Of a DNA stretch of 64,000 nucleotides, positions 49,065 through 60,246 are shown in pieces; the stretch's first letter is position 1, and each line of letters opens with the position of its first letter. Where the stretch lies: NCBI RefSeq assembly GCF_000281045.1, contig NW_008246118.1, positions 167,417-231,416 on the forward strand. The letters run 5' to 3'. The position numbers and the translations under genes are program-made. The notes under the pieces are model-generated. The model saw nothing but the letters and a program-made list of their open reading frames with translations, made no database searches and had not been told where the DNA came from. The stretch is from Saprolegnia diclina VS20 (taxonomy: Eukaryota > Oomycota > Saprolegniomycetes > Saprolegniales > Saprolegniaceae).

Positions 49065-50417
49065 TTAGCCCCACATCTTTTCGTCGGCTTCCTTGTCGAC
49101 CGGCGTGTACCATTCGGGGTACGGCAAGCTCGGGTTGTACCTACGCCGACCAAATCCTGTCCACAGTCTCAGGAGACGAGAATGGTACCGGTAGTTGAGA
49201 AAAAGCTCTTCGTCTTGGACGTCGTGGAGGGTCACAAGTGCGATACCCTAACCCCGATAAGAACTGACCGAGACAAATGAGATCGTACCGGGACAAGACC
49301 GCGCTTGCCAAACATGGCAAACAGCGACGGCTGTTCGACGTAGCGGTTGGGAATGTACGGTGCAAACGCTTCGGACGTGAACGGCTCTACAACTTGGTCG
49401 CCAAAGGCCCACCAAATGGAATTAGGTATACCGGCAGCAGGAAAGTCAAATGCGACGGGCAGCACGTTCGGGGACGCGCCGGCGGGCGGGTGGTTGACCA
49501 TTTGTGCCAGCGCATAATGGTTCACGTGCGGAATGGCTACTTGATACACTGAAACAATGCTCGGGACGCGTCTTTGGGTACCTTGGTCCTTGGCGTTGAT
49601 GATGGCGCCATCGAAACGAGCACGCGCAAACGGGTTGTTGGAGACAACGTCAAAGTATTTCTAGACCAGAAGGAGCATGATTGTCGAGGGACAGCTCTGT
49701 ACCTTGCGGTAGTGCTCCGAGAGGTAGACCGTGCCCGGGTACAAGGCGACGAGCGTCCCCGCGACCGCCGTCCCCTGCAAGAAGAGGCCGCGACCGGCGG
49801 TCTCAATCGTCGAGTCTTGCACTTGCAGCGAAAAGCCGACGTGGGCCTGGACGTAGCCTTCAATGGTTGTCTACAGATGACGCAAGCATGACGTTGAAAT
49901 GGGCGAGATCCTGCACGGACATGGGGCGACGTCGCCGGACGCTCCGCGGTGATGGAGAAGACGTTGGGCTTCTGTTGCAAGACTTGGTTGCCAAGCATGA
50001 GCGCGCTAAACAGGGCTTCGGCCTACGAGATCGTGAGCAGGCGCCAGCTAATGGGGTCGCACCTGCTTGGTGAGCGCAGTCTGGGCCACTGCCTTGTGTT
50101 CCTCGAATGTCTTGGTCTCCATGGCCTCGACAGCCTGCTCGAACAGCGCTTCCTTCTCCCTACGTCCACCTCCATAAGGCGACTGCATCACTGCAGGCAG
50201 GTACTCGGGCGTCACGATGCCAGGACCGCGGGCAACATGGAGCTCCTTGAGGTGTGTCAACATTGCTATCGTGGCCATGTCCATTTGCTCCTACGATGCG
50301 CGCATTGCCTCAGAATGACGCAAGAAGCGGGTCATGACGTGGCAGTCGTACCTGGAAGCGACGGCCGGCCGTCGTGCCCGAGAGGGCGTACTGCATGCGC
50401 TGGAAGACGGTCGCCAT
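49065..50417 (-). CDS. SET-domain protein, SETD9-like
   Basis: Eight minus-strand exons: 50417-50352, 50290-50063, 50022-49921, 49870-49703, 49660-49582, 49536-49289, 49247-49189, 49140-49065; 341 residues, no phase conflict. SET signatures: A-G-R-G-L-F-L-Q-G-T-A and G-T-L-V-A-L-Y-P-G-T-V-Y (start), Y-A-L-A-Q-M-V-N-H-P-P-A-G-A-S-P-N-V (the N-H-x-x-x-P-N-V methyl-donor site), I-A-L-V-T-L-H-D-V-Q-D-E-E-L-F-L-N-Y-R (closing D-I-x-x-G-E-E-L-x-x-N-Y equivalent) and Y-P-E-W-Y at the end. Length and arrangement fit SETD9 (human 299 residues). It is expected to be a protein lysine methyltransferase; target unknown. The third intron (49920-49871) uses a weak GTCCGT donor, so that junction is the least certain. 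Confidence 0.75.
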
Positions 50418-50971
50418 GCTACGCGCTTTCCAGTGGATTGCGGAAACACTATTTTCGACATGCATCATCATAACTCTATATCAAGGTTTGTACACTATAT
50501 ATATCATTCGGGCAAGGGCAAGCTTAAAACACCCAAATATAAGCGAAAACCACCCAACAACGCTGCCGTTCTTGGGAAAATCAAGAGCGTTGCGAGGCTT
50601 CTAGAGGAAAGAGAGCGTGCACAAGATGATTTCCGTCGTCTGATGTAGCTCTACTCGAGAGAATGGTTGGTGAAGCTTCTTGGGCCGGTTGGTACAGACG
50701 CCAGTAGCGTCCAGTTGCGTGGGTTTAGCCGTCGCACCCAATTGACTGCATCCAAACGGCCTAAAATAGCGTGGGCGACGGAACGCTATTTCTGAAAGGT
50801 GGGTACACTATTACATGCTGTCCTGCATTTCCCCGTTCAACACGCATATGGTGTATTGTGACATACAATTGGCAAGTAGAAAACGAATAAGACTATTTCC
50901 GTGCCAGGTATAATTCTGACGCTGCCCGAGGGCTGTTTCATTTGGGAGCTTGGCAGAAGTCGACGAGCGAG
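50418..50971. other. Divergent intergenic region
   Basis: 554 bases between the SETD9-like and V-ATPase gene starts. AT content is higher than in the genes. A frame of about 100 residues (to 50648) overlaps the first exons of the SETD9-like gene antisense and looks like chance. Confidence 0.5.
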
Positions 50972-51709
50972 ATGAGCGTGGCTACGGATGCGTTGTTCAA
51001 CGAAGGTAGACGACTGCTTCGCCTCGCCGCCATGCGACGCGCCGGCGACACGGCCTTCTCTGCATGGCCCACGCGCCGCTGCATCGCGCCGCTTCGGCGT
51101 GTCCATCAACATGCAGGTTGCTCATGGCCGCCCATGTGCTAGGGTGGGGTGATGTCCTCACAAGCATTTCGCCTTACATGTGGGGCAACATTGGTATCGC
51201 CGTCGGCCTTGGCTTCTCCGTCATCGGTGCGGCCTGGTACGCGATCCTCTCGGCGTGTCTCGTGCTAAGACTGGCGGCGTAGGGGCATCTTCTTGACGGG
51301 CTCGAGCTTGCTCGGCGCGGCGGTCAAGGCGCCGCGCATTCGCTCGAAGAACTTGGTGTCGATCATTTTCTGCGAAGCGACAGCCATCTACGGTGTCATT
51401 ATCTCGATCATCTTGCAAAACAAGGTCGAAGTGCCCGGCGTGCGCGGCCCGCACGACGCGCCGCTCGACCTCAACCAGCTCTACTTTGCTGGCTACGCGG
51501 TCTTTGGCGCCGGCCTCGCGGTCGGCCTCACCAACATTGCCAGCGGCATCTCGGTCGGCATTGCTGGCAGTTCGTGCGCGCTTGCGGACGCCCAGAACGC
51601 CAACCTCTACGTCAAGATTTTGATTGTCGAGATTTTCGCCAGTGCGCTCGGTATCTTTGGCGTCATCGTCGGCATCATCATGTCCAACAACGCCGGCTTC
51701 CCCAAGTAG
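50972..51709 (+). CDS. ATP6V0B: V-type ATPase proteolipid subunit c''
   Basis: Exons 50972-51005, 51143-51236 and 51283-51709 join to 184 residues. The core W-G-D-V-L-T-S-I-S-P-Y-M-W-G-N-I-G-I, G-A-A-W-G-I-F-L-T-G-S-S-L-L-G, V-K-A-P-R-I-R-S-K-N-L-V-S-I-I-F-C-E-A and S-C-A-L-A-D-A-Q-N matches subunit c'' of the membrane-embedded V0 ring, with the proton-carrying glutamate in F-C-E-A. It has four membrane helices and lacks the extra N-terminal helix seen in yeast and animal c''. The short first exon (M-S-V-A-T-D-A-L-F-N-E-G) is the best fit in frame, but the 137-nt first intron is long for this genome; a start at 51064 is the alternative. It acidifies vacuoles and endosomes. Confidence 0.88.
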
Positions 51710-52259
51710 AAGACACCCATGCGGCCCTTCTGGGCGTCGTCCTGCGCAACTAGTTTCTTACCAACAACACGACGACTTGCATTTTGAGTTTGACGTTTGC
51801 AGTCGACATGGTACCACCAGCGACCATGGCCGATTCTGCTCCTGCAATCACCACGCAAAAGCCCAGATAGAAGGAGGCCGTATCCCCTAACCACCGGCTA
51901 GTTGAGTACACAGAAGTACGGAAAGTGGCAGCAGAGCAACGCCGACTGACTGCTGCCAAAGGCTGTACAGTCTCGCATCAACCGTCGGATGGAGATGCTA
52001 ACTCACATCGCCTTGTCCCGGCCTAGTGGTGTTGACGTGGGCTACACCCCACCACTGCATGCGACCAACAATCACAGTTGAGCTCGCCTACGGTTCATCT
52101 TGATCCACAGCATCGGCGGCAACGGGCACTCCGCCATCGCCCACGTCTCGCTCAAGCAAACTTGTCTTGGTGGCCGAGTCTGGAGTCTGGCTACTCGCCC
52201 TCGGACCCGACGAGGTCGTCGCTTCGAGCCCCGGCGTGCAATGGATTGTTCATTTGTTT
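51710..52259. other. Convergent intergenic region
   Basis: 550 bases between the 3' ends of the V-ATPase c'' and SPEF2 genes. Short frames only; nothing recognised. Confidence 0.5.
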
Positions 52260-55200
52260 TTACAAGTGGAGCACCATCTCGTCGACGCGGTGCTTGGCTT
52301 GAAGCACTTTGGCGACATCGGGGAAGGCCTTGACAAGACCACTGTGCTTGGTGTCGAAGTACGCGCCGAGCTTGCTGAGGCGACGGCGCCACGCACGGGG
52401 CAGCGTCGTCGTCGGGCGACTTGCGAGGCGCGCAAACCCTTCGTTTAACGTCGCTCGGGGCACGAACTCGACGCTGTGACCGAGCGTCGCCGTCGCGAGC
52501 TCGCGCAGCATGGCCATGACGCCGTTGAGCTGCCGCGTGTTGAGGTACATGTCGTCCCAGTGCTCAACGGACGGGTACAGAGGCACGCTGGGCTTGGCAA
52601 TCACTCGGACACTGCTGTCAATGCGAGCTTGGACGTCAAGTACCTCTTGGCGCAGCGGCGGCGTGCGCGCCGTTGGCCGCGGCTACACACGATCTCAGCA
52701 TCCATCCTGCACGTAAGATAGACCAACCTCGAGGAGGAGCCGGAACGGCAAGCTCTCATCGTGCTCGATCGCATCTCGAATGCACTTGACGAGCGAGAGC
52801 ATCGCGTCCTTCTCGTAGCCGAGGCGGGACGAGACAAAGGCGCGCAGGTCCGTCTCGAGCGACGTCAGCACGAGGTCGACGTAGCCCATGGTGTCGAGCA
52901 CCCGGTCTTGAAGCGCTGCGAGTCGACTCAGTACGTAGTCGTACTCGAACCCGACGCCTGCAATCGCATTCGACGACGCAATCGTGTCCTTCTTGGCCAC
53001 GGGCGTGGCCGTGCCCGCCTCTTTTTCCTTCTTGGTGGTCGGCGGCGGCGCTGTCGATGCGCCGCTCGGTGTCGCGGTGCCTGGCACGTTCGGTAGCTTG
53101 AGCGCCTTGGACGCAACGATAGCGAGTGTGTCCTTGGCCTTCTGGAACGCGGCAGCGACTTCTTGCGCCGGTGTGAGGGGCACGACTTCGGCTTCGACGA
53201 CCACCTTCTTCTTCGCGGCGGCCGACGCCTTGGTGGGGGCAACTACCGCCTCCTTCTCGTCCTCAGCCGGGTCTTTCCCAAGCGGCAACAGCGGAATCTT
53301 GCCGTCATCCAGGGACTTGACCAACCCGACTTCGAACCCGGCAACAGCGTCGGTGATGACGGTGACGCTCGCGTGGAAGAGGTCGACTTCAGCTTGGAAG
53401 AGCATCGTGCCGACGAGCTGAATGGACGTGAGCGCATCTTCCTTCCACTGGTCGCGCAACAGCGTCTCGAGTAAAGCCAAGGCTTCCGCGCCCTTTGCAT
53501 CGAGCACGGCACCGAGCTGGTCGAGCAGCGTATCGACGCGGACGTGCAGCTCGGCTTTCGTGCTGGCGTCAAAGCGCATATCGTCGAGCACGCTGTTGTT
53601 GAAGTCATACTGGAACGCGTCCAGCATGCCCTGCTTGGCATCGGGCCGGCGGGCAAACGCCGTCATCTCGGAGAGGACGTTGACAGCGTGCGCCTCGACG
53701 CGGCTGCGGTACGCACGCAGCATCGAGAAGCCGTGCTCGAGCGTCCGCTTGTACTGAGAGTCCGAAGCCTCCCAGACGCCGCAGCCCAAGGCCGCGAGAT
53801 CGACCTCGGGCACGACGCTGAAATGCAGTGGGAGGTTGGCACTGTCGCCGTGGCGGTCCGCAAGGAGAAACGCATGGGCGGCTTGCGTCGCCTCCAAGAC
53901 GCTTTGGTGCGCGGCCTCGACGCCCACTCGAAGGGCCACGAGCTCGTCCTTCTTGAGCTTGGCGTCTTCGCCGGCCCGGAGCGTCTGGGCGGCGGCCGCT
54001 TCGCTCTCGAGAGCAAGGCGCAGAGTCTCGTCGTGCCGCGCGACGGCCCCTTGCCGCCCCTCTTCTGCGGCCATTGCGTCGTTGGCTCGTGCTTCCATCT
54101 CAAGGCAGTTGGCGCTCTCGGTCGCGGCAGCTCCATGCAAAAACGCATCGATGTAGTCGCTCATCGCCCCGACGAGGTCGTCTCCGGAGACCGTGCGCAG
54201 GGTGCCGTACGGTGCAAACCACGCAAGAAGCGAAGGCATCGCCACGTCGTACGCGTGCGAGAAGAGCGAGAGCGCTTCGGTTGCGATCGTCGGGTCCCGC
54301 CACGGGCAGAGGCGGCTGCGCGCATCGGCCTCGGTCGGCGGCGCGTCTTGCATATGGAAGCGCGCGCCCGTCACCGGGTCCATGAGCTTGCCGAGGCAAT
54401 GACGAAACACTTTGGTGCGGTCGACTTCGAGCCGGAAGACCAAGTCGAGCCCCGACTTGCCGAGGTAGTGGTTCAAAGGGAGCGCCGGCGGTGGCAGCGG
54501 TACCGCGAGATGATCGCTGCGGGTTGGTGTCGGCGTCGGCGCGGGCACGTGGCCGCTGAGCACCCGCTCCAGGTCCATGGCTTCATCGAGGCTCGCGACA
54601 AAGTCGGTGAGGATCCAGCCGCGCTTCTCACTCGGGTCGATGCTTCGGATTGCTCGCTCGAGGAGCGTCAAGTACAGTGCATTTGGAATCGACTGGCCGG
54701 CGGAGAGGAGGTCCTTTGCGACGACGCCGACGTCCGACTTGGTGGCCATGGCAGTTTCCAAGAGCGCGTGCACCGAGACCGGCGCGAGGTTGTACTGCGT
54801 CGCAAGCAGCGCCGCACACGTCTTGCGCCCCGCGAACGGCTTCCCGAGCAGCGCGAGCTTGAGCGCGAACGCTGGGAAGGGCACGCGTGGTGGCGCCAGC
54901 GTCGGCGATGTGGTGCGAGCGCGGCAAGCGGCCACAACCTCGCCCAGCACGTGCTCGCGTGGCAGCTTGCCGTAAACAAACGACGGTGCCGGCAAGGTGG
55001 CATCGCTCTCGAGACGCGACTCGGTCACCAATGCGTGACGCGTGCTCGTCACGTGACGCTCGATCTCGCATGCGTTCAACACGCTCTCTGCGTCGCTTGA
55101 CGCAAAACCCGCGGCAAACAGCTCGTCTGGGGCGTGGACACCAAACGCGAGCATCTCTTGCCACGTCGGCGGCGGGACAAACACGTCCGACGGCAAGATC

Positions 55201-56837
55201 CACGTCGAAGTCTCACGGTACGTGGCCGTGGCCAGCGCCAAGTCGACGACGCGGTCAAGCACGTGGTGGGCGATAGCGATGTTGGTCTCGGCCGCCGCCG
55301 CCGCCATGGCGGTCGTCAAGCGCTCTGCGCGCTCGCACTGCGCCTGGACAGCGTCCGTGAACCGGTGGTGCAGCATCCCATACGCTGTCGCGTCGCGCCG
55401 GGCCGACTCGACGACATCCGTCTCGGCGCGCTGGGCATACTGCGCGTTCCGGCGTGCCCGGTTCTCGGTGACGATGTCCATGTAGGCGACAACGTTGGCT
55501 TCCTTCGTCTCGAGGTGTACCTCGGTGGTGGTCGCCCGGAGCAAGGTGGCTTCGAGCGCCGCTTGGACCACGTCGTCGTTGCGGGCGCGCTGGTGGTTAT
55601 CGCACGCTTTCAGAAACCGCGCGCGGCGCTTGCGCTGGATGTCGCCGCGGAGTTCGCGCTGCCGGCGCTTGGCGCCGACACTCGGCATCGGCGTCGGTGA
55701 CGTTGGCACCGTCACGTCGACGTTCTTGAAGGTCGTGCGGAGCGACCGTATGCCGTACCCGATCGAGAGCTGTGTCGGGAGCTGGAGGCCTTTGGACGGC
55801 TTGAGCGTCTTCGTCTCGGTGAGCTAAAACCGTCCATAGGTCAACGTGACGGACGTCGGTGCAGATCTACCGTGGCTTCGAACGTGGCGATGCCGTTGGT
55901 CACTTGGTCCTTGGCCGTCGCCAGCGCCGTGGCCTACGAACGCATGAGCCAAGACGACGTGTACAACGGTGGCACCTGGCGCTCTGCGGCGCGTGTCGCC
56001 ACCAGCTTTTTGTAGCGGGCTTTCCGGCGCTCGCGCTCCCGCTTCTTGGCTGTCGCGGCCGCCCAGGCTTCGGTCTCGCCCTCGGTCGTGATCTACGCGC
56101 GTGGTATCATGCAAAGGATGCTACAGAGCGCTGTACTTGAGTGAATTCGCGCTGGATCTTGGTCAAGTGGAGGCGCTGCTGCCGTGTCGCCTCGAGGTGT
56201 TCGTGGTACGCCGCCTTTTGCGCCACTCGGTCGAGCGTTAGCTGCGCTGCCGCCGCCACCTTGTACCTACGCCGTTTGTTCATGAACCAACGTGCGCGGT
56301 CCGAGGTACTTTTCGCGCTTGAGCTCGTCTTGCGCTTTGACGTGGAGTCGGATCGCGTGCTCGAACGACTCGTGCTTGATCGGGTCAAAGACCGTCTTGG
56401 GCAGCCGACCTGGCACGTTGTGGATGGGCAAAACGCCGCCAGGTGCATAGGGCCGGCACGACACGGTGCCGGACCGATGTGCGCGAGCGATCGCCGTCTA
56501 CGCCTCGTGCGATGATGTGCCAGAAAGGCCGGCAGCCTACCTTGAGCTGGTAGAGGAGCTTGGTGGCCGCGCCGCTCGCTTCGTTCATGACGCTCGTGGC
56601 AATGACCGGGTCCATGCGAATGCCCAGCGCCCGCATCGAGGGCTCGAGGAGGCAGAAGTTGACAATCTTTGCATCGGCCGAGTCGCTCGAGACAAAGTCG
56701 CCAAAGTTGTGCTGCTGGTTGGCCTTGAAGAGCACTTCGCCAAGGAGGTACCCGCTCGCGAACGTCGCCTCAAACTCGGTCACGACCACCGAGAGCTGGA
56801 CCTCGTCGTTGAGCCAGCGCAGGAGCAGCTCCGACAT
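52260..56837 (-). CDS. SPEF2: Sperm flagellar protein 2 (KPL2/CPC1) homologue
   Basis: Seven exons on the minus strand: 56837-56541, 56497-56310, 56266-56137, 56092-55976, 55933-55871, 55823-52728, 52682-52260; introns 42-47 nt; 1437 residues, all phases consistent. Exon 1 is the N-terminal CH domain (M-S-E-L-L-L-R-W-L-N, S-G-Y-L-L-G-E-V-L, G-A-A-T-K-L-L-Y-Q-L), as in SPEF2. A long coiled, Lys/Arg/Glu-rich region follows. Near residue 590 comes the adenylate-kinase-like domain (L-A-L-L-G-K-P-F-A-G-R-K-T), whose P-loop is altered, then more coiled coil and an EF-hand-like C-terminus. SPEF2/CPC1 is part of the C1b projection of the flagellar central pair. Its presence implies motile 9+2 zoospores. 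Confidence 0.9.
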
Positions 56838-57738
56838 CCGCGACGCTTCGACACAATCTTGGCGTGGGGGTAGGGCAAAAAGCGGTGGGCGTACCCCGGG
56901 GCACACAAAAAGGGACCCTTCCCCGCAACCCGCAACGAGCTCGCCCGCGTTTCCACTGTGAATATTGTCCACAGAGTGTGCACGACAGCAATAACTCGAC
57001 TTGGCGTACACCGGGTAGGTGTGCAAGCGTCCAGACTGGTTACCGGTATACCGTACTGAGGCCAGATGAAGCGTCGAGAACGAACTTGGACGTTGAGGGC
57101 AACGTCAGCGACCACGGTGGGCCCGAGAGACGACGCCCTTGTGCGTTGCTCAGGGCTATGCAACGTACACATAGTGTGTTGGTGGAGCGCTCACTTCATG
57201 AGCCCTGCGATTGCTCGTCGCTTCAACCGCCAACGCAGCGGGATTACGGGTCCGTGGCATGCGAAGAAGCCAGCGACTTGCAGCGAGCTCGACCGCGACC
57301 ACGAACTCAGTCGTATGAACGCCCGATTAAGTAAAATGGAGCTTCCTCGAGGACGTGCAGCGCTTCTTGGGCGGCCACATCCATCCTCGGGCCCCGGGCC
57401 CGCCATTTCCCTCAACCCAGCTTCTCCACTATCTCTCAAATCGTGGCAATATCTCCATACTGTCTCATCGCGAATGTTTGGACGCGTGTAGAAGCAAGCG
57501 TATTGAGGTGTTTTCGGTCTACGTTGCATGTACACACCTCATTTCGTCAGGAGATAAAGTGGCACGCGTTGGGACCGCTGTCTTCTTTTGGGAGGCGTGT
57601 TGTAAGTATGGGAGAGAGACGCTTTTGAGAAAGGTTGGCGGTGCTTGTCTTTGCCCGTATCTTGAATCTCGACGGAGCCAATCAGCGCGCAGCGTCGACT
57701 TGGTGGTTTGCCGCGTGTGTCATTTCCGCACTCGCACC
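56838..57738. other. Divergent promoter region between SPEF2 and TypA
   Basis: 901 bases. A CCAAT box (GAGCCAATCAG, 57675-57685) lies about 60 bases before the TypA ATG. A long plus-strand frame (from 57355) that runs into TypA is chance upstream sequence. No other gene seen. Confidence 0.55.
57675..57685 (+). promoter_or_regulatory. CCAAT box before TypA
   Basis: GAGCCAATCAG lies about 55-65 bases before the ATG at 57739. GCCAATCAG is a strong NF-Y consensus. Function inferred. Confidence 0.5.
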
Positions 57739-59893
57739 ATGTTCCTGCGTCGCGCTGCCGCTGCGATCCGCCGCCCGGCGCCGCCGTCGTTCCGCCGGAG
57801 CTTCGCCAGCCTCCCGAACGACCGCATCCGCAACGTCGCCATTGTCGCCCACGTCGACCACGGCAAGACGACCTTGGTCGACCAGCTCCTCAAGCACGGC
57901 GGCAACTCGATCTCGGAGGAGCGCGTCATGGACTCGATCGACCTCGAGCGCGAGCGCGGTATCACCATCATGTCCAAGTGCACGCGCGTCGAGTACGAAG
58001 GCAAGGTGCTCAACATTGTCGACACGCCGGGCCACGCCGACTTTGGCGGCGAAGTCGAGCGCATTTTGAGCATGGTCGACGGCGTCGTCCTCGTCGTCGA
58101 TGCGACCGAGGGTCCCATGTCGCAGACCAAGTTTGTGCTCACGAAGGCGCTCAACCGCGGCCTCAAGCCGCTTGTCGTCGTCAACAAGGTCGACCGCCCG
58201 ACGTCGCGCCTCGGCGGCGAAGTCGAGAACGAGCTCTTTGACATGTTTGTGGCGCTCGATGCGACCGACGACCAGCTCGAGTTCCCCGTGCTCTTTGCCT
58301 CCGCCAAGCAGGGCTGGGCGGTGGCGTCGCTCGACGACGATGAGCCGCGCACGTCGATGAAGGCGCTTCTCGACCAGATCGTCGACTACGTGCCCGCGCC
58401 GACCGTCGACCTCGACACGCCCTTCTCGATGGCCGTGACCATGCTCGGGTACACTGTTTGTTCGCTGGGATCGACCCGCTCATAGTCACGTAGCCATGAC
58501 CCGTACGTCGGTCGCCTCGCGACGGGCCGCGTGCACACGGGCAAGGTCAAGGTCGGTGACGCGATCCACGTGGTCAACCGCGACGGCCAAAAGGTCGAGT
58601 CGGGCAAGGTCACCAAGATGTACGTGACGCGCGGCATGGTCAAGTCGGAGATCCAAACCGCCGAAGCTGGTACGGTTTCTCAGATCTGAGTGGTGTCACA
58701 TTGTGCAAATGATAGGCGATATCATTACGATTGCCGGCGTCAACGCGTACGTCTCGGACACGATCGCCAACCCGGAGGTGCTGACGTCGATCCCGTCGCC
58801 GCAGCTCGACCCGCCGACGATCTCGATGACGTTTGGCGTCAACGACTCGCCGATCGCGGGCAAGGAGGGCAAGTTCCTCACGTCCGGCCACATCAAGGAG
58901 CGCTTGACGCGCGAGACGGAGAACAACGTGGCGATTTCGATCACGACGAGCGAGACCTCGGAGGCGTTCAACGTGCACGGCCGCGGCGAGCTCCAGCTGG
59001 CGATTCTCATTGAAGAGATGCGTCGCGAAGGGTTTGAGATGTGCGTCTCGGCGCCGCGCGTGCTATTCAAGCAGTGCGAAGAGACCAACAGCAAGCTCGA
59101 GCCGATCGAAGAAGTGACCGTCGACGTCGACGCCGACTTCTCGGGTGTTGTCATTGACAAGCTCTCGACGCGCGGCGGTGAACTCCTCGAGTTCAAGGAC
59201 ATCCAGGTAGAACTTTGCATCGTTTGCCGCTTCTCACACCACGGTGTCTCTAGGACAAGGTCCGCCTCGTCTTCAAGATCCCGTCGCGCTGCTTGATGGG
59301 CTACCGCAGTGAGGTCGATTTTTGCAATCTCGCCAGTCCTTCTTACCAAGATGGACTGTAGATCAAGACGGACACGCGCGGCAGTGGCATCCTCAACTCG
59401 ATCTTCCACGGCTACGAGAAGTACCAGGGCTCGGCCTCGGTGCCGTCCAAGGGCAAGCTCATTTCGTCCTGCAACGGCAAGACGACGGTACGCATTCTCC
59501 GTGTAAAAGTATCTCAAGCGACCAACTAGACGTATGCGCTCAACATGCTCGAGGAGCGCGGCGAGCTCTTCGTCAAGCCCGGTGAGGACGTGTACACGGG
59601 CATGGTCGTCGGCGAGCACTCGCGCCCGACGGACCTCGAAGTGAACGCGACCAAGGAGAAGAAGCTCTCCAACATGCGTGCCGCCGGGACGGTACGGACT
59701 TCGATCCCCACATTTGCATCAATTGAGTTGATTTTAGGACGAGAACGTGCGCCTCTCGCCGGCGCGCCAAATGTCGCTCGAAGACGTCGTGACGTACATT
59801 GGCGAAGACGAAATGATCGACGTGAGCCCGACGCAGATCCGCATCCGCAAGCGGTTCCTGGACCCGAACGCGCGCAAGCGTGCGGGCAAGTAA
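57739..59893 (+). CDS. typA: Organellar TypA/BipA translational GTPase
   Basis: Seven exons: 57739-58448, 58494-58669, 58716-59206, 59254-59313, 59362-59487, 59530-59691, 59738-59893; introns 42-48 nt; 626 residues, all phases consistent. The start [12 protein letters not shown] is an Arg/Ala-rich mitochondrial-type presequence. GTPase motifs: [28 protein letters not shown]. Domain II starts [10 protein letters not shown], and the BipA-specific C-terminus reads [16 protein letters not shown]. TypA/BipA is a ribosome-binding GTPase active in stress and 50S assembly; of bacterial origin, here probably mitochondrial. Confidence 0.94.
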
Positions 59894-60246
59894 GCTAGCG
59901 CCAGTGTAGTAGTATGCAGAATAGACGACGCCGCTGTATTCCTTCCTAGTCGACACAATATTGTCCTCTGCGCATCGCATGTCTCCGGCGCCGAGTTGAG
60001 GAGCCCATTTTTCCCAAAGAGTAAGAACGAAGCAGCATCAACTCGGAAGCAAGAGAACGGGCAAGGACCACGCGCGTCTGCGAAATGCTGTCGGTGCCAT
60101 GACTCGAAGCGGCGACCACCGACGATTGGGCGCGCGCCACCAGCTGGTGCCAGTGGCATCCGGATCCCTTGCTGCAGTTTCCCGTTTGCCGGTCGATCGC
60201 AATACGCGCATGTGGTACGCAGCAACGCCGTCGATTGGCACGACTC
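59894..60246. other. Intergenic region
   Basis: 353 bases between TypA and the ChaC gene, same strand. No recognised elements. Confidence 0.45.

Noticed and set aside
53544-55100. A 518-residue plus-strand frame
   Set aside because: Antisense of the large SPEF2 exon, which has clear domain matches on the minus strand.
57355-57738. Upstream extension of the TypA frame
   Set aside because: The ATG at 57739 starts a good organellar presequence directly after a CCAAT box; upstream residues show no conservation pattern.
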